Source of the DNA: a virus
Length of the DNA stretch: 43,600 nucleotides
IMG/VR virus record: IMGVR_UViG_3300020159_000703
Span: 1 to 43,600 of that record
Reading direction: 5' to 3' (one strand)
Made by a program: the position numbers and the translations under genes. Below are positions 31,280 to 39,160 of this stretch, piece after piece (within the stretch, counting starts at the first letter, position 1; every line of letters begins with the position of its first letter). The notes under the pieces were generated by a model, which saw only the letters and a list, made by a program, of their open reading frames with translations, was not told the origin of the DNA and did not search any database.

Positions 31280-31327
31280 CCTCCTGATTAAGTGTTAGGC
31301 ACGGACCTTTCAACCGTTGTGTCCGTG
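31280..31327 (-). promoter_or_regulatory. phoH leader: strong ribosome binding site and stem-loop
   Basis: On the minus strand AGGAGG (31285-31280) lies seven bases before the TTG start of phoH. Upstream of it CACGGAC and GTCCGTG (plus-strand 31300-31306 and 31321-31327) form a 7-bp stem with an inner CAAC/GTTG pair. The 143-base gap between phoH and the next gene otherwise holds only AT-rich sequence and the late box at 31390. Confidence 0.5.
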
Positions 31328-31389
31328 ACCGAACACAATGTTATTTAAGATAAAATTCAAATAATAATAACTTAAGATAATTTTTTTGC

Positions 31390-31397
31390 GATAAATA
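31390..31397 (+). promoter_or_regulatory. T4-type late promoter box
   Basis: GATAAATA ends 18 bases before the ATG at 31416; TTGGAGA between them is the ribosome binding site. It opens the run that includes the lysis genes. Confidence 0.65.
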
Positions 31398-31415
31398 TTA
31401 TTGGAGACTTAAAAC

Positions 31416-31934
31416 ATGCGTGATACCAAAGAAATACTTCAAAATATAGAAAATATCTATGGCTCAAACAATTCTTTAAACATTTTAAAGGACTTTGAGC
31501 GGGTATTAGATGAGCTAGATCTATATGTTTACGAAAACTGGATCGATGGCGAACTAATTGAAGGTCCCGAAGAATCTAGATATTACATTACTTGTAAGTT
31601 TATGTGGCCTGAAACAGACATGCCTAATCCTAAGGGCGGTATGCGGTTGTTAGACTACGGTTGTAGAGTGTTCTTTGAAAAAGATGAAATGACTGAAGTT
31701 AGAAAAATTAAAACTCCTGACGATATTCGTCCAGGAACTAAGAAAGGTAAACTTGATCACAAGTCTATATGGATTGTTGAAATCCGTATGCCTAAAAAAT
31801 TAATGTTTGACATTGATAAAGGTTACAGAAAATTAGCAAAAAATAAAGTTGAGAGCCCAATGGCTGGTGTTACAACTGCTGTTCCTCCTTCTCAACAAAG
31901 TCAATCTGAGCCAGTTGACGGAGGAGTACAATAA
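31416..31934 (+). CDS. Virion-type protein of unknown function
   Basis: 172 residues, MRDTKEILQNIENIYGSNNS... It is an alpha/beta protein with YYITCKFMWPETDMPNPKGG and GCRVFFEKDEMTEVRKIKTP, ending in a Gln/Ser/Pro-rich flexible tail (residues 152-172). Proteins of this type accompany the next gene in marine T4-like phages. It is the first gene after a late box, so a role in virion assembly or lysis timing is likely, but I do not recognise a domain. Its stop overlaps the next ATG (TAATG). Confidence 0.65.
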   Translation: MRDTKEILQNIENIYGSNNSLNILKDFERVLDELDLYVYENWIDGELIEGPEESRYYITCKFMWPETDMPNPKGGMRLLDYGCRVFFEKDEMTEVRKIKTPDDIRPGTKKGKLDHKSIWIVEIRMPKKLMFDIDKGYRKLAKNKVESPMAGVTTAVPPSQQSQSEPVDGGVQ

Positions 31935-32674
31935 TGAAACAAATTAGTGAAGGATTGAGACCCAACGATCTTGTTGATATGGTCTTTGATAACTTTGAAG
32001 TCGATTCTTTCAAAAGCAAAATGGGCGAAGACCGTGATGTCTGTGTTGTGTCGTTCAGAGCTAGAGAACGCGGGCCAGCGAAAGACATGATGGAGTTTAT
32101 TGAAAAAGGTTATGGTTTTGTGTTAGACGCCGATGTCAGTGCTGGCGAAGACAAAGACGGCATGTATCATATTTTTGTAGAGTTAAAAAGAACTCCGGCT
32201 GTATACGAACATATTCAAGAACTGTTAGATGGAGTTAAAAGGCTAACTAATATTAATGAATGGAAATTCAAGTATCATAAAAATAATAGATTTCAATCAC
32301 TAGACGAACAAAGTCTTAGATCGTTAATTCCCGGAACACCGGATGCCTACGACATGATGGTTGAAAATATCAGAGTCGAAAGTATCAAAAGATTCTTTTC
32401 CAAAACATTTAAGAATGAACTAATCATCGAAGGCAACAAAATTACAGTTATAAAACCTTTTGGTAGCAAACTTAGTTTTAGCCTAGTTGAGTTTGGAAAG
32501 GTTGATGAATTACAAGTAAAAATTACTGAAACAGTAAAGATCGATACTAAGAGCATGGCTGAAGTAATGTGGCTTACAAAAGTCTTAGGTGACTTTAACA
32601 TTACCAAATACGGAGATCAATTTGTCCTTGAAGACGGAAAGAAATCTATGATTATTAAAATGGAGGAATTCTAA
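31934..32674 (+). CDS. Virion-type protein of unknown function
   Basis: 246 residues, MKQISEGLRPNDLVDMVFDN... It is soluble, with a beta strand pair DVCVVSFRARERGPAKDMME, a helical stretch YEHIQELLDGVKRLTNINEW and a C-terminal beta domain (LIIEGNKITVIKPFGSKLSF). Its linkage to the protein before it (one-base overlap) and to the endolysin after it (one-base overlap) places it in a late unit. I do not recognise a family; a minor virion or assembly protein is the best guess. Confidence 0.62.
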   Translation: MKQISEGLRPNDLVDMVFDNFEVDSFKSKMGEDRDVCVVSFRARERGPAKDMMEFIEKGYGFVLDADVSAGEDKDGMYHIFVELKRTPAVYEHIQELLDGVKRLTNINEWKFKYHKNNRFQSLDEQSLRSLIPGTPDAYDMMVENIRVESIKRFFSKTFKNELIIEGNKITVIKPFGSKLSFSLVEFGKVDELQVKITETVKIDTKSMAEVMWLTKVLGDFNITKYGDQFVLEDGKKSMIIKMEEF

Positions 32675-33312
32675 TGAGCTTTACTTTTGATTTTAAAAAA
32701 GAACATCTAAAAGAAATGATAGGTGCTAACCCGTATCTTGACAATTGGCATTCAGCATTGTCTGAAATATTGCCAGTGTATGATATTAATACTGAAGCAC
32801 GAGTAGCAGCCTTCATAGCTCAGTGTGCTCATGAATCAGGCGGATTTAAATTCTTAAAAGAAAATTTAAATTATAAAGCAAAAAGTTTAAGATCAGTGTT
32901 TCCTAAATATTTTACAGACGATGCTACAGCCAATGACTATGCCAATCGTCCTAACAAACAACAAGCTATTGCTAGCCGAATCTATGCTAATCGTATGGGC
33001 AACGGCGACGAGGCCAGCGGCGATGGATTTAAGTATCTAGGCCGTGGACTCATTCAGTTGACTGGTAAGAACAACTATACATTGTTTGCCGCAGCTATTG
33101 ATACACCATTAGAAGAAATTCCAGAGTACCTACAGACGTTCGAAGGTGCTGTACAATCAGCTTGCTGGTTCTGGGAACAAAATAATCTTAATCAATGGGC
33201 AGATAAGAAAGACATTCTTACATTGACTAAGCGTATCAACGGCGGTACTATTGGTCTTGAAGATCGTATCAAGCACTTTAACCACGCTCTACACGTTCTT
33301 GGAGTACATTAA
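32674..33312 (+). CDS. Endolysin, glycoside hydrolase family 19 (chitinase-like muramidase)
   Basis: 212 residues. The GH19 signature AHESGGFKFLKENLNY (residues 52-67) contains the catalytic Glu54. A second acidic region lies in the RIYANRMGNGDEASGDGFKY stretch before GRGLIQLTGKNNY (substrate cleft) and the ACWFWEQNNLN and ITKRINGG-like blocks (LTKRINGGTIGLEDRI) follow. It degrades the peptidoglycan sugar backbone at the end of infection. There is no signal peptide, so it needs the holin encoded at 34042. It overlaps both neighbours by one base. Confidence 0.9.
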   Translation: MSFTFDFKKEHLKEMIGANPYLDNWHSALSEILPVYDINTEARVAAFIAQCAHESGGFKFLKENLNYKAKSLRSVFPKYFTDDATANDYANRPNKQQAIASRIYANRMGNGDEASGDGFKYLGRGLIQLTGKNNYTLFAAAIDTPLEEIPEYLQTFEGAVQSACWFWEQNNLNQWADKKDILTLTKRINGGTIGLEDRIKHFNHALHVLGVH

Positions 33313-33782
33313 TGTTTTGGATGATAGGTTGGATTCCTGATAGTCTGTTGGCCTACGCTGTTAATATTTTATTAGTAGTTGGTGCCGTCAGTGCTTTCTT
33401 ATCCTTCTTTGTCATACATAGGATAGTTCGGTGGGTTCCTGCTCTTGCTCCATACCATCTTTTATTACAAATTGCCAGTGCTGTTTTGTTAGTTGCTGGG
33501 TTGTATTTTAAAGGTGGCTACGGAGTTGAGATGGCCTGGAGAGAAAGAGTTGCTGAACTTGAGGCTAAGATAAAAGAGTCTGAAGAAAAGTCTAAACAAA
33601 TCAACGAAAAAATTGTTGTACAATATAGAGACAGAGTAAAAGTAATTAAAGACACTCAAGTAGTTGTACAAGAAAAAATTAAAGAAGTTGAAAAAATTGT
33701 AGATGCAAAATGCGAAGTAGCTCCGGAGGCTATAAACATTTTAAATGAAGCAGCCAAAAAACCTGAAAGAGGACAAAAATGA
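33312..33782 (+). CDS. Inner-membrane spanin-like protein (i-spanin)
   Basis: 156 residues. Two hydrophobic spans (about 9-38 and 44-66) are followed by a long charged coiled coil (about 72-142, ERVAELEAKIKESEEKSKQI onward). Between the endolysin and a small lipoprotein, this fits the inner-membrane half of a spanin pair that fuses the two membranes at lysis. Classic Rz has only one membrane span, so the second span is unusual. A holin function for the N-terminal part is possible. The start overlaps the endolysin stop (TAATG) and the stop overlaps the lipoprotein start (ATGA). Confidence 0.7.
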   Translation: MFWMIGWIPDSLLAYAVNILLVVGAVSAFLSFFVIHRIVRWVPALAPYHLLLQIASAVLLVAGLYFKGGYGVEMAWRERVAELEAKIKESEEKSKQINEKIVVQYRDRVKVIKDTQVVVQEKIKEVEKIVDAKCEVAPEAINILNEAAKKPERGQK

Positions 33783-34045
33783 AAATAGTCCTAATTCTAG
33801 CAACTACAATATTACTAACAGGATGTTTATCTACTCCTGTTAAACGAAATTTTCCAGAAGTTCCAAAGGAACTAATAGAAATTTGTCCTAATTTAAAAGA
33901 TGTGCCGGAAGGTACAACTAAAATGAGTGAAGTTTTAAAAGTAGTAACTGAAAATTATAGTCAATACCACGAATGCCAATTTAAAAGCGAACTTTGGAAG
34001 GAATGGTATGAAATACAAAAACAAAATTTTGACAGCGTAAAATGA
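33779..34045 (+). CDS. Outer-membrane lipoprotein spanin-like (o-spanin)
   Basis: 88 residues with a signal sequence MKIVLILATTILLTGC. The lipobox L-T-G-C puts the lipidated Cys at residue 16. The short mature part (Pro-rich FPEVPKELIEICPNL, then a helix) would lie in the periplasm, anchored to the outer membrane, and pair with the coiled coil of the preceding protein. In lambda this gene (Rz1) is nested in Rz; here it only overlaps by 4 bases. The 3' end overlaps the holin start (ATGA). Assignment rests on lipobox, size and position. Confidence 0.75.
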   Translation: MKIVLILATTILLTGCLSTPVKRNFPEVPKELIEICPNLKDVPEGTTKMSEVLKVVTENYSQYHECQFKSELWKEWYEIQKQNFDSVK

Positions 34046-34377
34046 CCGCAAAAGTACACGAAGATTGGATGAATAGAAAGTGGCGTCCGGCCATGGGGTG
34101 GACCTACATGTTTATCTGTATTTTAGATTTTGCTGTATTTCCAGTACTGTGGTCAATTATTCAAGCAACAAATTCAGGCACAGTTTTAACACAATGGGAT
34201 CCCATTACTCTGAAAGGAGCAGGCTTGTTTCATATGGCCATGGGTGCTATCTTGGGTATTGCTGCTTATGGTCGTACACAAGAAAAAATGATGAGTGCTA
34301 CAGGGCCGGTTCAGCCTGTAGAAACAAAACCAATAGTGCTACGTAAGCCTATTCAACCGCCTGAACCGGAACTATAA
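34042..34377 (+). CDS. Holin (3-TM phage holin family)
   Basis: 111 residues. The block RKWRPAMGWTYMFICILDFA (residues 12-31) is the signature of the GTA/phage 3-TM holin family. Hydrophobic spans lie at about 18-42 and 60-78 (GAGLFHMAMGAILGIAAYGR), and the C-terminus is cytosolic and Pro-rich (KPIVLRKPIQPPEPEL). It makes membrane lesions that release the endolysin at a set time. It completes the cassette endolysin, i-spanin, o-spanin, holin, and overlaps the o-spanin by 4 bases. Confidence 0.87.
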   Translation: MTAKVHEDWMNRKWRPAMGWTYMFICILDFAVFPVLWSIIQATNSGTVLTQWDPITLKGAGLFHMAMGAILGIAAYGRTQEKMMSATGPVQPVETKPIVLRKPIQPPEPEL

Positions 34378-34389
34378 AGGAGATTTTAC

Positions 34390-34512
34390 ATGTTAGATAT
34401 TTTATTATGGGTAGCAGTAGGAGCATTTGTAGGATGGAATTTTCCACAACCTTTCTGGGCAAAAGCCGTACAAGAAAAAGTTCAAGCCATGTTAGCTAAA
34501 AAGGAAAAATAA
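34390..34512 (+). CDS. Small single-span membrane protein
   Basis: 40 residues, MLDILLWVAVGAFVGWNFPQ... One hydrophobic span (residues 1-17), then an amphipathic Lys-rich tail (FWAKAVQEKVQAMLAKKEK). It has its own strong ribosome binding site (AAAGGAGA). Short proteins with the phrase VGWN.PQP.WAK are frequent in marine T4-like phages beside lysis genes; they could modulate the holin, but the function is unknown. Confidence 0.72.
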   Translation: MLDILLWVAVGAFVGWNFPQPFWAKAVQEKVQAMLAKKEK

Positions 34513-34513
34513 A

Positions 34514-34786
34514 ATGAAATTATTAACAACAGCAATTTTTGCAGGTATGATGGTAATCGGTACAGCAGCCTGTGCCAAAGAAGAACCAAAGAAAGAAGTA
34601 GCAGCAGAAGTTAAAAAAGACGCAGCGCCTGCTCCAAAGACTAAACAAGTGTGCTTAGATGTACAAGGCAAAGACGGTAAACCAGTAATGGATCCAAAGA
34701 CCAACAAGCCAAAACAAAACTGCACAACTGTAAAGGTTCGTGAAAAGTTTGAAGGTACTAAAATTCCAGAAGGAACAAAGAAGTAA
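34514..34786 (+). CDS. Small exported lipoprotein-like protein, Lys-rich
   Basis: 90 residues. Residues 1-20 form a signal peptide (MKLLTTAIFAGMMVIGTAAC) ending in a near-lipobox T-A-A-C; the -3 residue is Thr rather than Leu or Val, so lipidation is plausible but not certain. The mature part is Lys/Ala/Pro-rich (KEEPKKEVAAEVKKD, then APAPKTK), with two more Cys (QVCLDVQG, NCTTVKV). It starts one base after the previous stop and ends before a terminator, closing the lysis-linked operon. Function unknown; periplasmic or outer-membrane location inferred. Confidence 0.7.
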   Translation: MKLLTTAIFAGMMVIGTAACAKEEPKKEVAAEVKKDAAPAPKTKQVCLDVQGKDGKPVMDPKTNKPKQNCTTVKVREKFEGTKIPEGTKK

Positions 34787-34793
34787 TCACTCT

Positions 34794-34822
34794 TTGACTT
34801 AATTACAAAGGTATAGTATAAT
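34794..34822 (+). promoter_or_regulatory. Host-type sigma70 promoter overlapping a terminator
   Basis: TTGACT (34794-34799), 17 bases, then TATAAT (34817-34822). The -10 box spans the end of the left arm and the loop of the terminator at 34807. Transcription would start near 34829 and reach the dnaJ-like ATG (34846) after about 17 bases, with no ribosome binding site. Confidence 0.8.
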
Positions 34823-34840
34823 TACTACTATACCTTTTTT
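34807..34840 (+). terminator. Rho-independent terminator, perfect 12-bp stem
   Basis: AAAGGTATAGTA (34807-34818) pairs perfectly with TACTATACCTTT (34826-34837) around a 7-base loop, followed by T residues to 34840. It ends the lysis/lipoprotein operon 20 bases after the stop at 34786. Confidence 0.9.
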
Positions 34841-34845
34841 CATCT

Positions 34846-35655
34846 ATGACAGACTACTATAAAATACTAGGGATTGGCAAAAACGCTAATCAAGAAGAAA
34901 TTAAAAAAGCATATCGTAGCTTGGCTATGAAGCACCATCCTGACCGCGGTGGTGATGCTAATAAGTTTAAAGAAATTGAAGAAGCATACCGTACTCTTAG
35001 CGATGAAAATAAAAGATACGAGTATGATAATCCTCACCAATCGCATTTTGCTCACAGTATGGGAGGACACGAAGATGTGTTTTCAACATTCTTTGGCGGC
35101 CCGCATTTTGGATTTGGATTTAACCAACCACAACGTAATAATAATATAGGTGCTACTGTTGCGTTAACTTTAGAAGAAGTGTTAGTTGGCAAAGCAATTG
35201 ATGCTGAAGTTAGTTTTAAAAACGGACAAAGAAAATTAGTGTCTATTAATATTCCTGCCGGAGTTGACGATAACATACAAATTAGATACCCGGGTATGGG
35301 AGATCACAGCCTTTCTAAGATGCCGCCGGGCGATCTAATAGTTACTGTTAGAGTTTTACCGCACGACGTTTGGCGAAGAGACGGGTCTAATATTATTGCT
35401 GAGAAAGAGATTAATGTATGGGATGCTCTGTTAGGCACAGAAGTAGTATTTGAAACTTTAGAAAAGAAAACATTAAGCATACATGTTCCGGCTGGTACAC
35501 AACCAGGAACTGTGTTTAGTTGTAAAGGCGAAGGACTCCCTCATCCAAGATCTGGAGTTAGGGGTGCTGCGTTGATTAAGGTGCGTATTAAGATACCAAA
35601 AACCTTGTCTGATCAAGAAAGAAAAACCATTGAGGATTTAAAAAATGGCATTTAA
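34846..35655 (+). CDS. dnaJ: DnaJ/CbpA-type J-domain co-chaperone
   Basis: 269 residues. The J domain occupies residues 1-65 with [20 protein letters not shown] and the HPD motif ([17 protein letters not shown]). A Gly/Phe stretch follows ([11 protein letters not shown]). There is no zinc-finger domain, and the C-terminal substrate-binding domains resemble CbpA ([36 protein letters not shown]). It stimulates a DnaK-type Hsp70 and presents substrates; no phage DnaK is in the window, so host DnaK is the likely partner. It is the first gene of the operon with def and clpA, and overlaps def by 11 bases. Confidence 0.9.
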   Translation: MTDYYKILGIGKNANQEEIKKAYRSLAMKHHPDRGGDANKFKEIEEAYRTLSDENKRYEYDNPHQSHFAHSMGGHEDVFSTFFGGPHFGFGFNQPQRNNNIGATVALTLEEVLVGKAIDAEVSFKNGQRKLVSINIPAGVDDNIQIRYPGMGDHSLSKMPPGDLIVTVRVLPHDVWRRDGSNIIAEKEINVWDALLGTEVVFETLEKKTLSIHVPAGTQPGTVFSCKGEGLPHPRSGVRGAALIKVRIKIPKTLSDQERKTIEDLKNGI

Positions 35656-36136
35656 ATTAGGACCACACAACAGTCTAACAGAAGTAAGTACTGACTGGAG
35701 TTTTAGCTCTGATCTAAATGCTCCCGAGATAGAAAAAGAAATGATAGAGTTTATGCTGGCCAATAATGGTATTGGGTTAGCAGCTAATCAAATTGGTGTT
35801 ACTAAAAATGTATTCGTGATCGGTAGCAAACACATCCCAGGCTACGAGCCAATGGCTGTGTTTAATCCTAAAATTATTGAGATCAGCAAGGACACTGAAC
35901 TATTTAAAGAAGGGTGTTTAAGTTATCCAGGCCTATGGCTAACGATCAAACGTCCTAAGGCAATTATCGCAGAATATCAGAACAGCCAAGGTGAAACAAT
36001 TACCGCAGAGATGGACGGGTTAATAGCACGATGTTTTCAACATGAGTTCGATCACTTGAACGGAATCTGCTTCGTTGACAGAGTATCGCAAATGAAGTTA
36101 CAATTAGCTATGAAAAAAATTAACAAGAGAAAATAA
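35645..36136 (+). CDS. def: Peptide deformylase
   Basis: 163 residues. All three family motifs are present: [10 protein letters not shown] (residues 42-51), EGCLSYPG (metal ligand C91) and QHEFDHLNG (H133, catalytic E134, H137). It removes the formyl group from the first methionine of new proteins, with a bound metal ion. Phage deformylases are known from marine cyanophages and may speed maturation of proteins made in bulk. The length is close to bacterial Def (168). The coding start overlaps the dnaJ-like gene by 11 bases; clpA follows after 3 bases. Confidence 0.93.
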   Translation: MAFKLGPHNSLTEVSTDWSFSSDLNAPEIEKEMIEFMLANNGIGLAANQIGVTKNVFVIGSKHIPGYEPMAVFNPKIIEISKDTELFKEGCLSYPGLWLTIKRPKAIIAEYQNSQGETITAEMDGLIARCFQHEFDHLNGICFVDRVSQMKLQLAMKKINKRK

Positions 36137-36139
36137 CCG

Positions 36140-38482
36140 ATGCTAGAACCAAGTAAAAAATTACAAGTAATCTTTGAAAAAGCAATCGACATTGCTCAAC
36201 AACTCGAACACGAATATATTACTATTGAACATTTAACATTTTCAATTATTTTAGACCCAGAAACATATAATAGTCTTGCCCAGGCAAAATTTGCCAGCGA
36301 GTTTATTAAAGTAAATCTTGAGCATTTTCTCAAAACAAAATTAGAAGATATTAGAACAGGGGCATCGACCCAGAAACCTAAAAGAACTACATCAGTAGAG
36401 CGAGTGCTCAACAGAGCATTTACCCAAGCACTGTTTAGTGGCCGCCAAGTTATTGAAGTTGAAGATGTGCTGATTGCTATAATTGGTGAAAGAAAAAGTT
36501 TTAGTTTTTACTACATGACTAAAGCTGGCATTACAAAAGAAAGGCTAATTGAATATTTCCAATCAAAATTTGAAAACGAAATTGAATTAGACGAAGATCG
36601 CCAACCAAAACTTAATACAAATCAGTTGGATAAAATTCTTAATCAGTTCTGTACAAACCTTAGCCTTTTAGCAAAACAAAGAAAAATTGATCCCGTAATT
36701 GGTCGAGATGACGAACTAGAAAAAATTCAATTAATTCTAGCACGTAGATCAAAGTGTAACGTATTACTTATTGGTGAACCAGGTGTTGGTAAGACTGCTA
36801 TCGCAGAAGGGCTGGCTCGTAAGATTTTTGAAAAGAAAGTTCCTAAGTTTATTCTTGATCATCAAGTATACACCTTAGACATCAGTGCGTTGCTTGCCGG
36901 TTCAAAATATCGTGGCGACTTTGAAGAACGAATTAAAGCTGTGTTAACTGCGTTAGAAAAGAAAGGTAAAATTATTCTTTTCATCGATGAAGCACACATG
37001 ATGCAGGGTGCTGGGGCAGCTAATGGGTCATCTAACGATCTTGCTAATATTTTAAAACCTATGTTAACCAAAGGCACAATGAAAGTTATTGCGTCAACAA
37101 CATGGGAAGAGTATCGCAAGCATTTCGAAAAGGATCGTGCGTTAATGCGTCGATTCCAACGTGTTACAGTTGACGAGCCTACACCAGAACTAACAGTTAA
37201 AATTATTAAAGGAATTCGCAAGTACTACGAGCAATTTCACAGTGTTAAAATCACTGATGCTGCTATCGAACAAGCAGTAAAGATGAGTATCAAATACATG
37301 CCTGATAAGAAATTACCAGATAAAGCCATCGATATTATTGACTGCTCTGCTGCTCGATTCAAAATTAAAGACATAGAAACAGACGGAAGCAACATTGTTG
37401 ATCTAGAACAAGTTATGTTTGAAGTCAGCAAGATGACTAATATGCCGTTTGAAACTGTAAGTGAAAAAGAATCTAAAAACTTAGGTGACTTAGAAGACAA
37501 TCTTAAAAACGTAGTGTTTGGCCAGGACGTGGCTATTCGCAATTTGTTAGATAAGATCTTTGTAGCACAAGCAGGAATGAAACAGCCTAATAAACCTGTG
37601 GGATGTTTCTTATTTGTAGGACCTACAGGATGTGGTAAGACAGAAACTGCTAAACAACTATCAGATAAAATGGCTATGCCATTGGTAAGATTTGATATGA
37701 GTGAATATCAAGAGAAGCACAGTGTTGCTAAACTCATTGGTGCTCCTCCAGGGTATGTTGGCTTTGAAGATAACGCAGGCCAATTGATTACCAAGCTACA
37801 AGAAACTCCTAACTGTGTGCTATTACTTGACGAAATAGAAAAGGCTCACCCCGATGTGTCTAATATTTTGTTACAATTTATGGACAACGGTTTTGTAACT
37901 GGATCAAACGGTAAACAAGCTGACGGACGTAATTGTATTTTGATTATGACTTCAAACTTAGGTGCTGCTGACAACGAGAAAAACACAATTGGCTTTGGTG
38001 ATTTGTCTAAAGACGGCGAAGATGACAAAGCAGTTAAGAAGTTCTTTGCTCCCGAGTTCCGTAATCGCTTAGATGCCATTGTTAAGTTTGGCGGATTGTC
38101 ATCCGAAACAGTAAGAGTCATTGTAGATAAGTTTATGCGTGAACTTAACACACAGATCAAAGACAAAGGTGTCGAAATTATCCTTACAGAAGATGCTAGA
38201 GATTGGTTAGCAAAACAAGGGTACAATCCTAAAATGGGTGCTAGACCGTTGAATCGTTTGATTGATAATGAAATCAAATCCCCATTAAGCAGAAAAATAC
38301 TGTTTGGTGAGCTAAAAAATGGTGGACGAGTATTTGTCAATGTAGTTGACAATAAGCTAGAGTTTGTGTTAAAATCATCTGAAGAAGAACTTGATAAGTT
38401 TGAAAAGAAAGCGTTTAAACATCATAGAAAAATCCTTGATGGTGCTCTGCTAATTAAAGATGATACATTACAAACCAACTAA
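36140..38482 (+). CDS. clpA: ClpA-type AAA+ unfoldase
   Basis: 780 residues. An N-terminal Clp domain (about 1-150, LEPSKKLQVIFEKAIDIAQQ) is followed by two AAA+ modules. Walker A1 is GEPGVGKT (near 212) with Walker B FIDEAH (near 280); Walker A2 is GPTGCGKT (near 494) with Walker B LLLDEIEKAHPD (near 560). The long middle domain of ClpB is absent, so this is ClpA-like. An IGF tripeptide (near residue 617, KNTIGFGDLS) lies where ClpA and ClpX carry the ClpP-docking loop, so it may form a protease with host ClpP. No clpP or clpS is in the window. It is a full-length phage copy, following def by 3 bases. Confidence 0.92.
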   Translation: MLEPSKKLQVIFEKAIDIAQQLEHEYITIEHLTFSIILDPETYNSLAQAKFASEFIKVNLEHFLKTKLEDIRTGASTQKPKRTTSVERVLNRAFTQALFSGRQVIEVEDVLIAIIGERKSFSFYYMTKAGITKERLIEYFQSKFENEIELDEDRQPKLNTNQLDKILNQFCTNLSLLAKQRKIDPVIGRDDELEKIQLILARRSKCNVLLIGEPGVGKTAIAEGLARKIFEKKVPKFILDHQVYTLDISALLAGSKYRGDFEERIKAVLTALEKKGKIILFIDEAHMMQGAGAANGSSNDLANILKPMLTKGTMKVIASTTWEEYRKHFEKDRALMRRFQRVTVDEPTPELTVKIIKGIRKYYEQFHSVKITDAAIEQAVKMSIKYMPDKKLPDKAIDIIDCSAARFKIKDIETDGSNIVDLEQVMFEVSKMTNMPFETVSEKESKNLGDLEDNLKNVVFGQDVAIRNLLDKIFVAQAGMKQPNKPVGCFLFVGPTGCGKTETAKQLSDKMAMPLVRFDMSEYQEKHSVAKLIGAPPGYVGFEDNAGQLITKLQETPNCVLLLDEIEKAHPDVSNILLQFMDNGFVTGSNGKQADGRNCILIMTSNLGAADNEKNTIGFGDLSKDGEDDKAVKKFFAPEFRNRLDAIVKFGGLSSETVRVIVDKFMRELNTQIKDKGVEIILTEDARDWLAKQGYNPKMGARPLNRLIDNEIKSPLSRKILFGELKNGGRVFVNVVDNKLEFVLKSSEEELDKFEKKAFKHHRKILDGALLIKDDTLQTN

Positions 38483-39113
38483 AAAACTATTTTACGGCAA
38501 GTGGCTATACAAAGTTAGCTATGCCCTCCCGGGTGCTTCCTTTGTTAGACACAAGGCATTTGATGATCTTGAAGAAAAAATTAATAGTATCAAATCAGCA
38601 AGTCATTATTACAAGAAAGTTATTGATAATCGAGAAGAGTTGTTGACGCTAACTGGTTTTTTAAAGACTCTAACTATCGATAGTTACGATATGCGTATTG
38701 AAACAGACATTATCGATGTATACACTAATCAAGAACCAATTTTTAACACATTAGTCAATACACTACCTAATAAAGTTAGATACGCACAAAAACCAGATGA
38801 TCCTACCGGTCAAGCATTATCAGACAAGAAAACAATATTAGTTAAAAAATACCCGCAGGGTAGGTTTAAAATGCGGGTATATCTAAAACCGCACAAGATG
38901 GAAGACTCTGACGAAAAGCTAAGATACATTAGCTGGATCAAAGGTATGCCTGGCATTTCTATATCCGAAGCTGTCGAAAGATGGTTTTACGCCACTAACT
39001 GGAACTGGGATCGTAGATACGTGTTAGTTGACGACGACAAGACCCTGTTATTGCTAAGATTAAAGAATTCTAACGTGGTTGGCACGGTCTATAACCTAGT
39101 TTTACAAGATTAA
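38460..39113 (+). CDS. Protein of unknown function, co-transcribed with clpA
   Basis: 217 residues, MIHYKPTKKLFYGKWLYKVS... It overlaps the end of clpA by 23 bases, so it is translationally linked to it. It is a mixed alpha/beta soluble protein; blocks that look conserved are KKYPQGRFKMRVYLKPHKM (residues 128-146), WFYATNWNWDRRYVLVDDDK and LLLLRLKNSNVVGTVYNLV. I recognise no domain. A ClpA adaptor is one idea suggested only by position. It is the last gene of the dnaJ-def-clpA operon. Confidence 0.65.
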   Translation: MIHYKPTKKLFYGKWLYKVSYALPGASFVRHKAFDDLEEKINSIKSASHYYKKVIDNREELLTLTGFLKTLTIDSYDMRIETDIIDVYTNQEPIFNTLVNTLPNKVRYAQKPDDPTGQALSDKKTILVKKYPQGRFKMRVYLKPHKMEDSDEKLRYISWIKGMPGISISEAVERWFYATNWNWDRRYVLVDDDKTLLLLRLKNSNVVGTVYNLVLQD

Positions 39114-39140
39114 ATCATTTTCCAGTTCATTTAGTCATGC

Positions 39141-39148
39141 GATAAATA
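39141..39148 (+). promoter_or_regulatory. T4-type late promoter box
   Basis: GATAAATA ends 12 bases before the ATG at 39161. It is the only promoter-like element in the 47-base gap after the clpA operon and opens the run of small genes to the end of the window. Confidence 0.65.
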
Positions 39149-39160
39149 TAGTATCATTCT

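Noticed and set aside
36140-38482. ClpB disaggregase
   Set aside because: The long coiled-coil middle domain is missing between the two ATPase modules and an IGF ClpP-docking tripeptide is present, so ClpA fits better.
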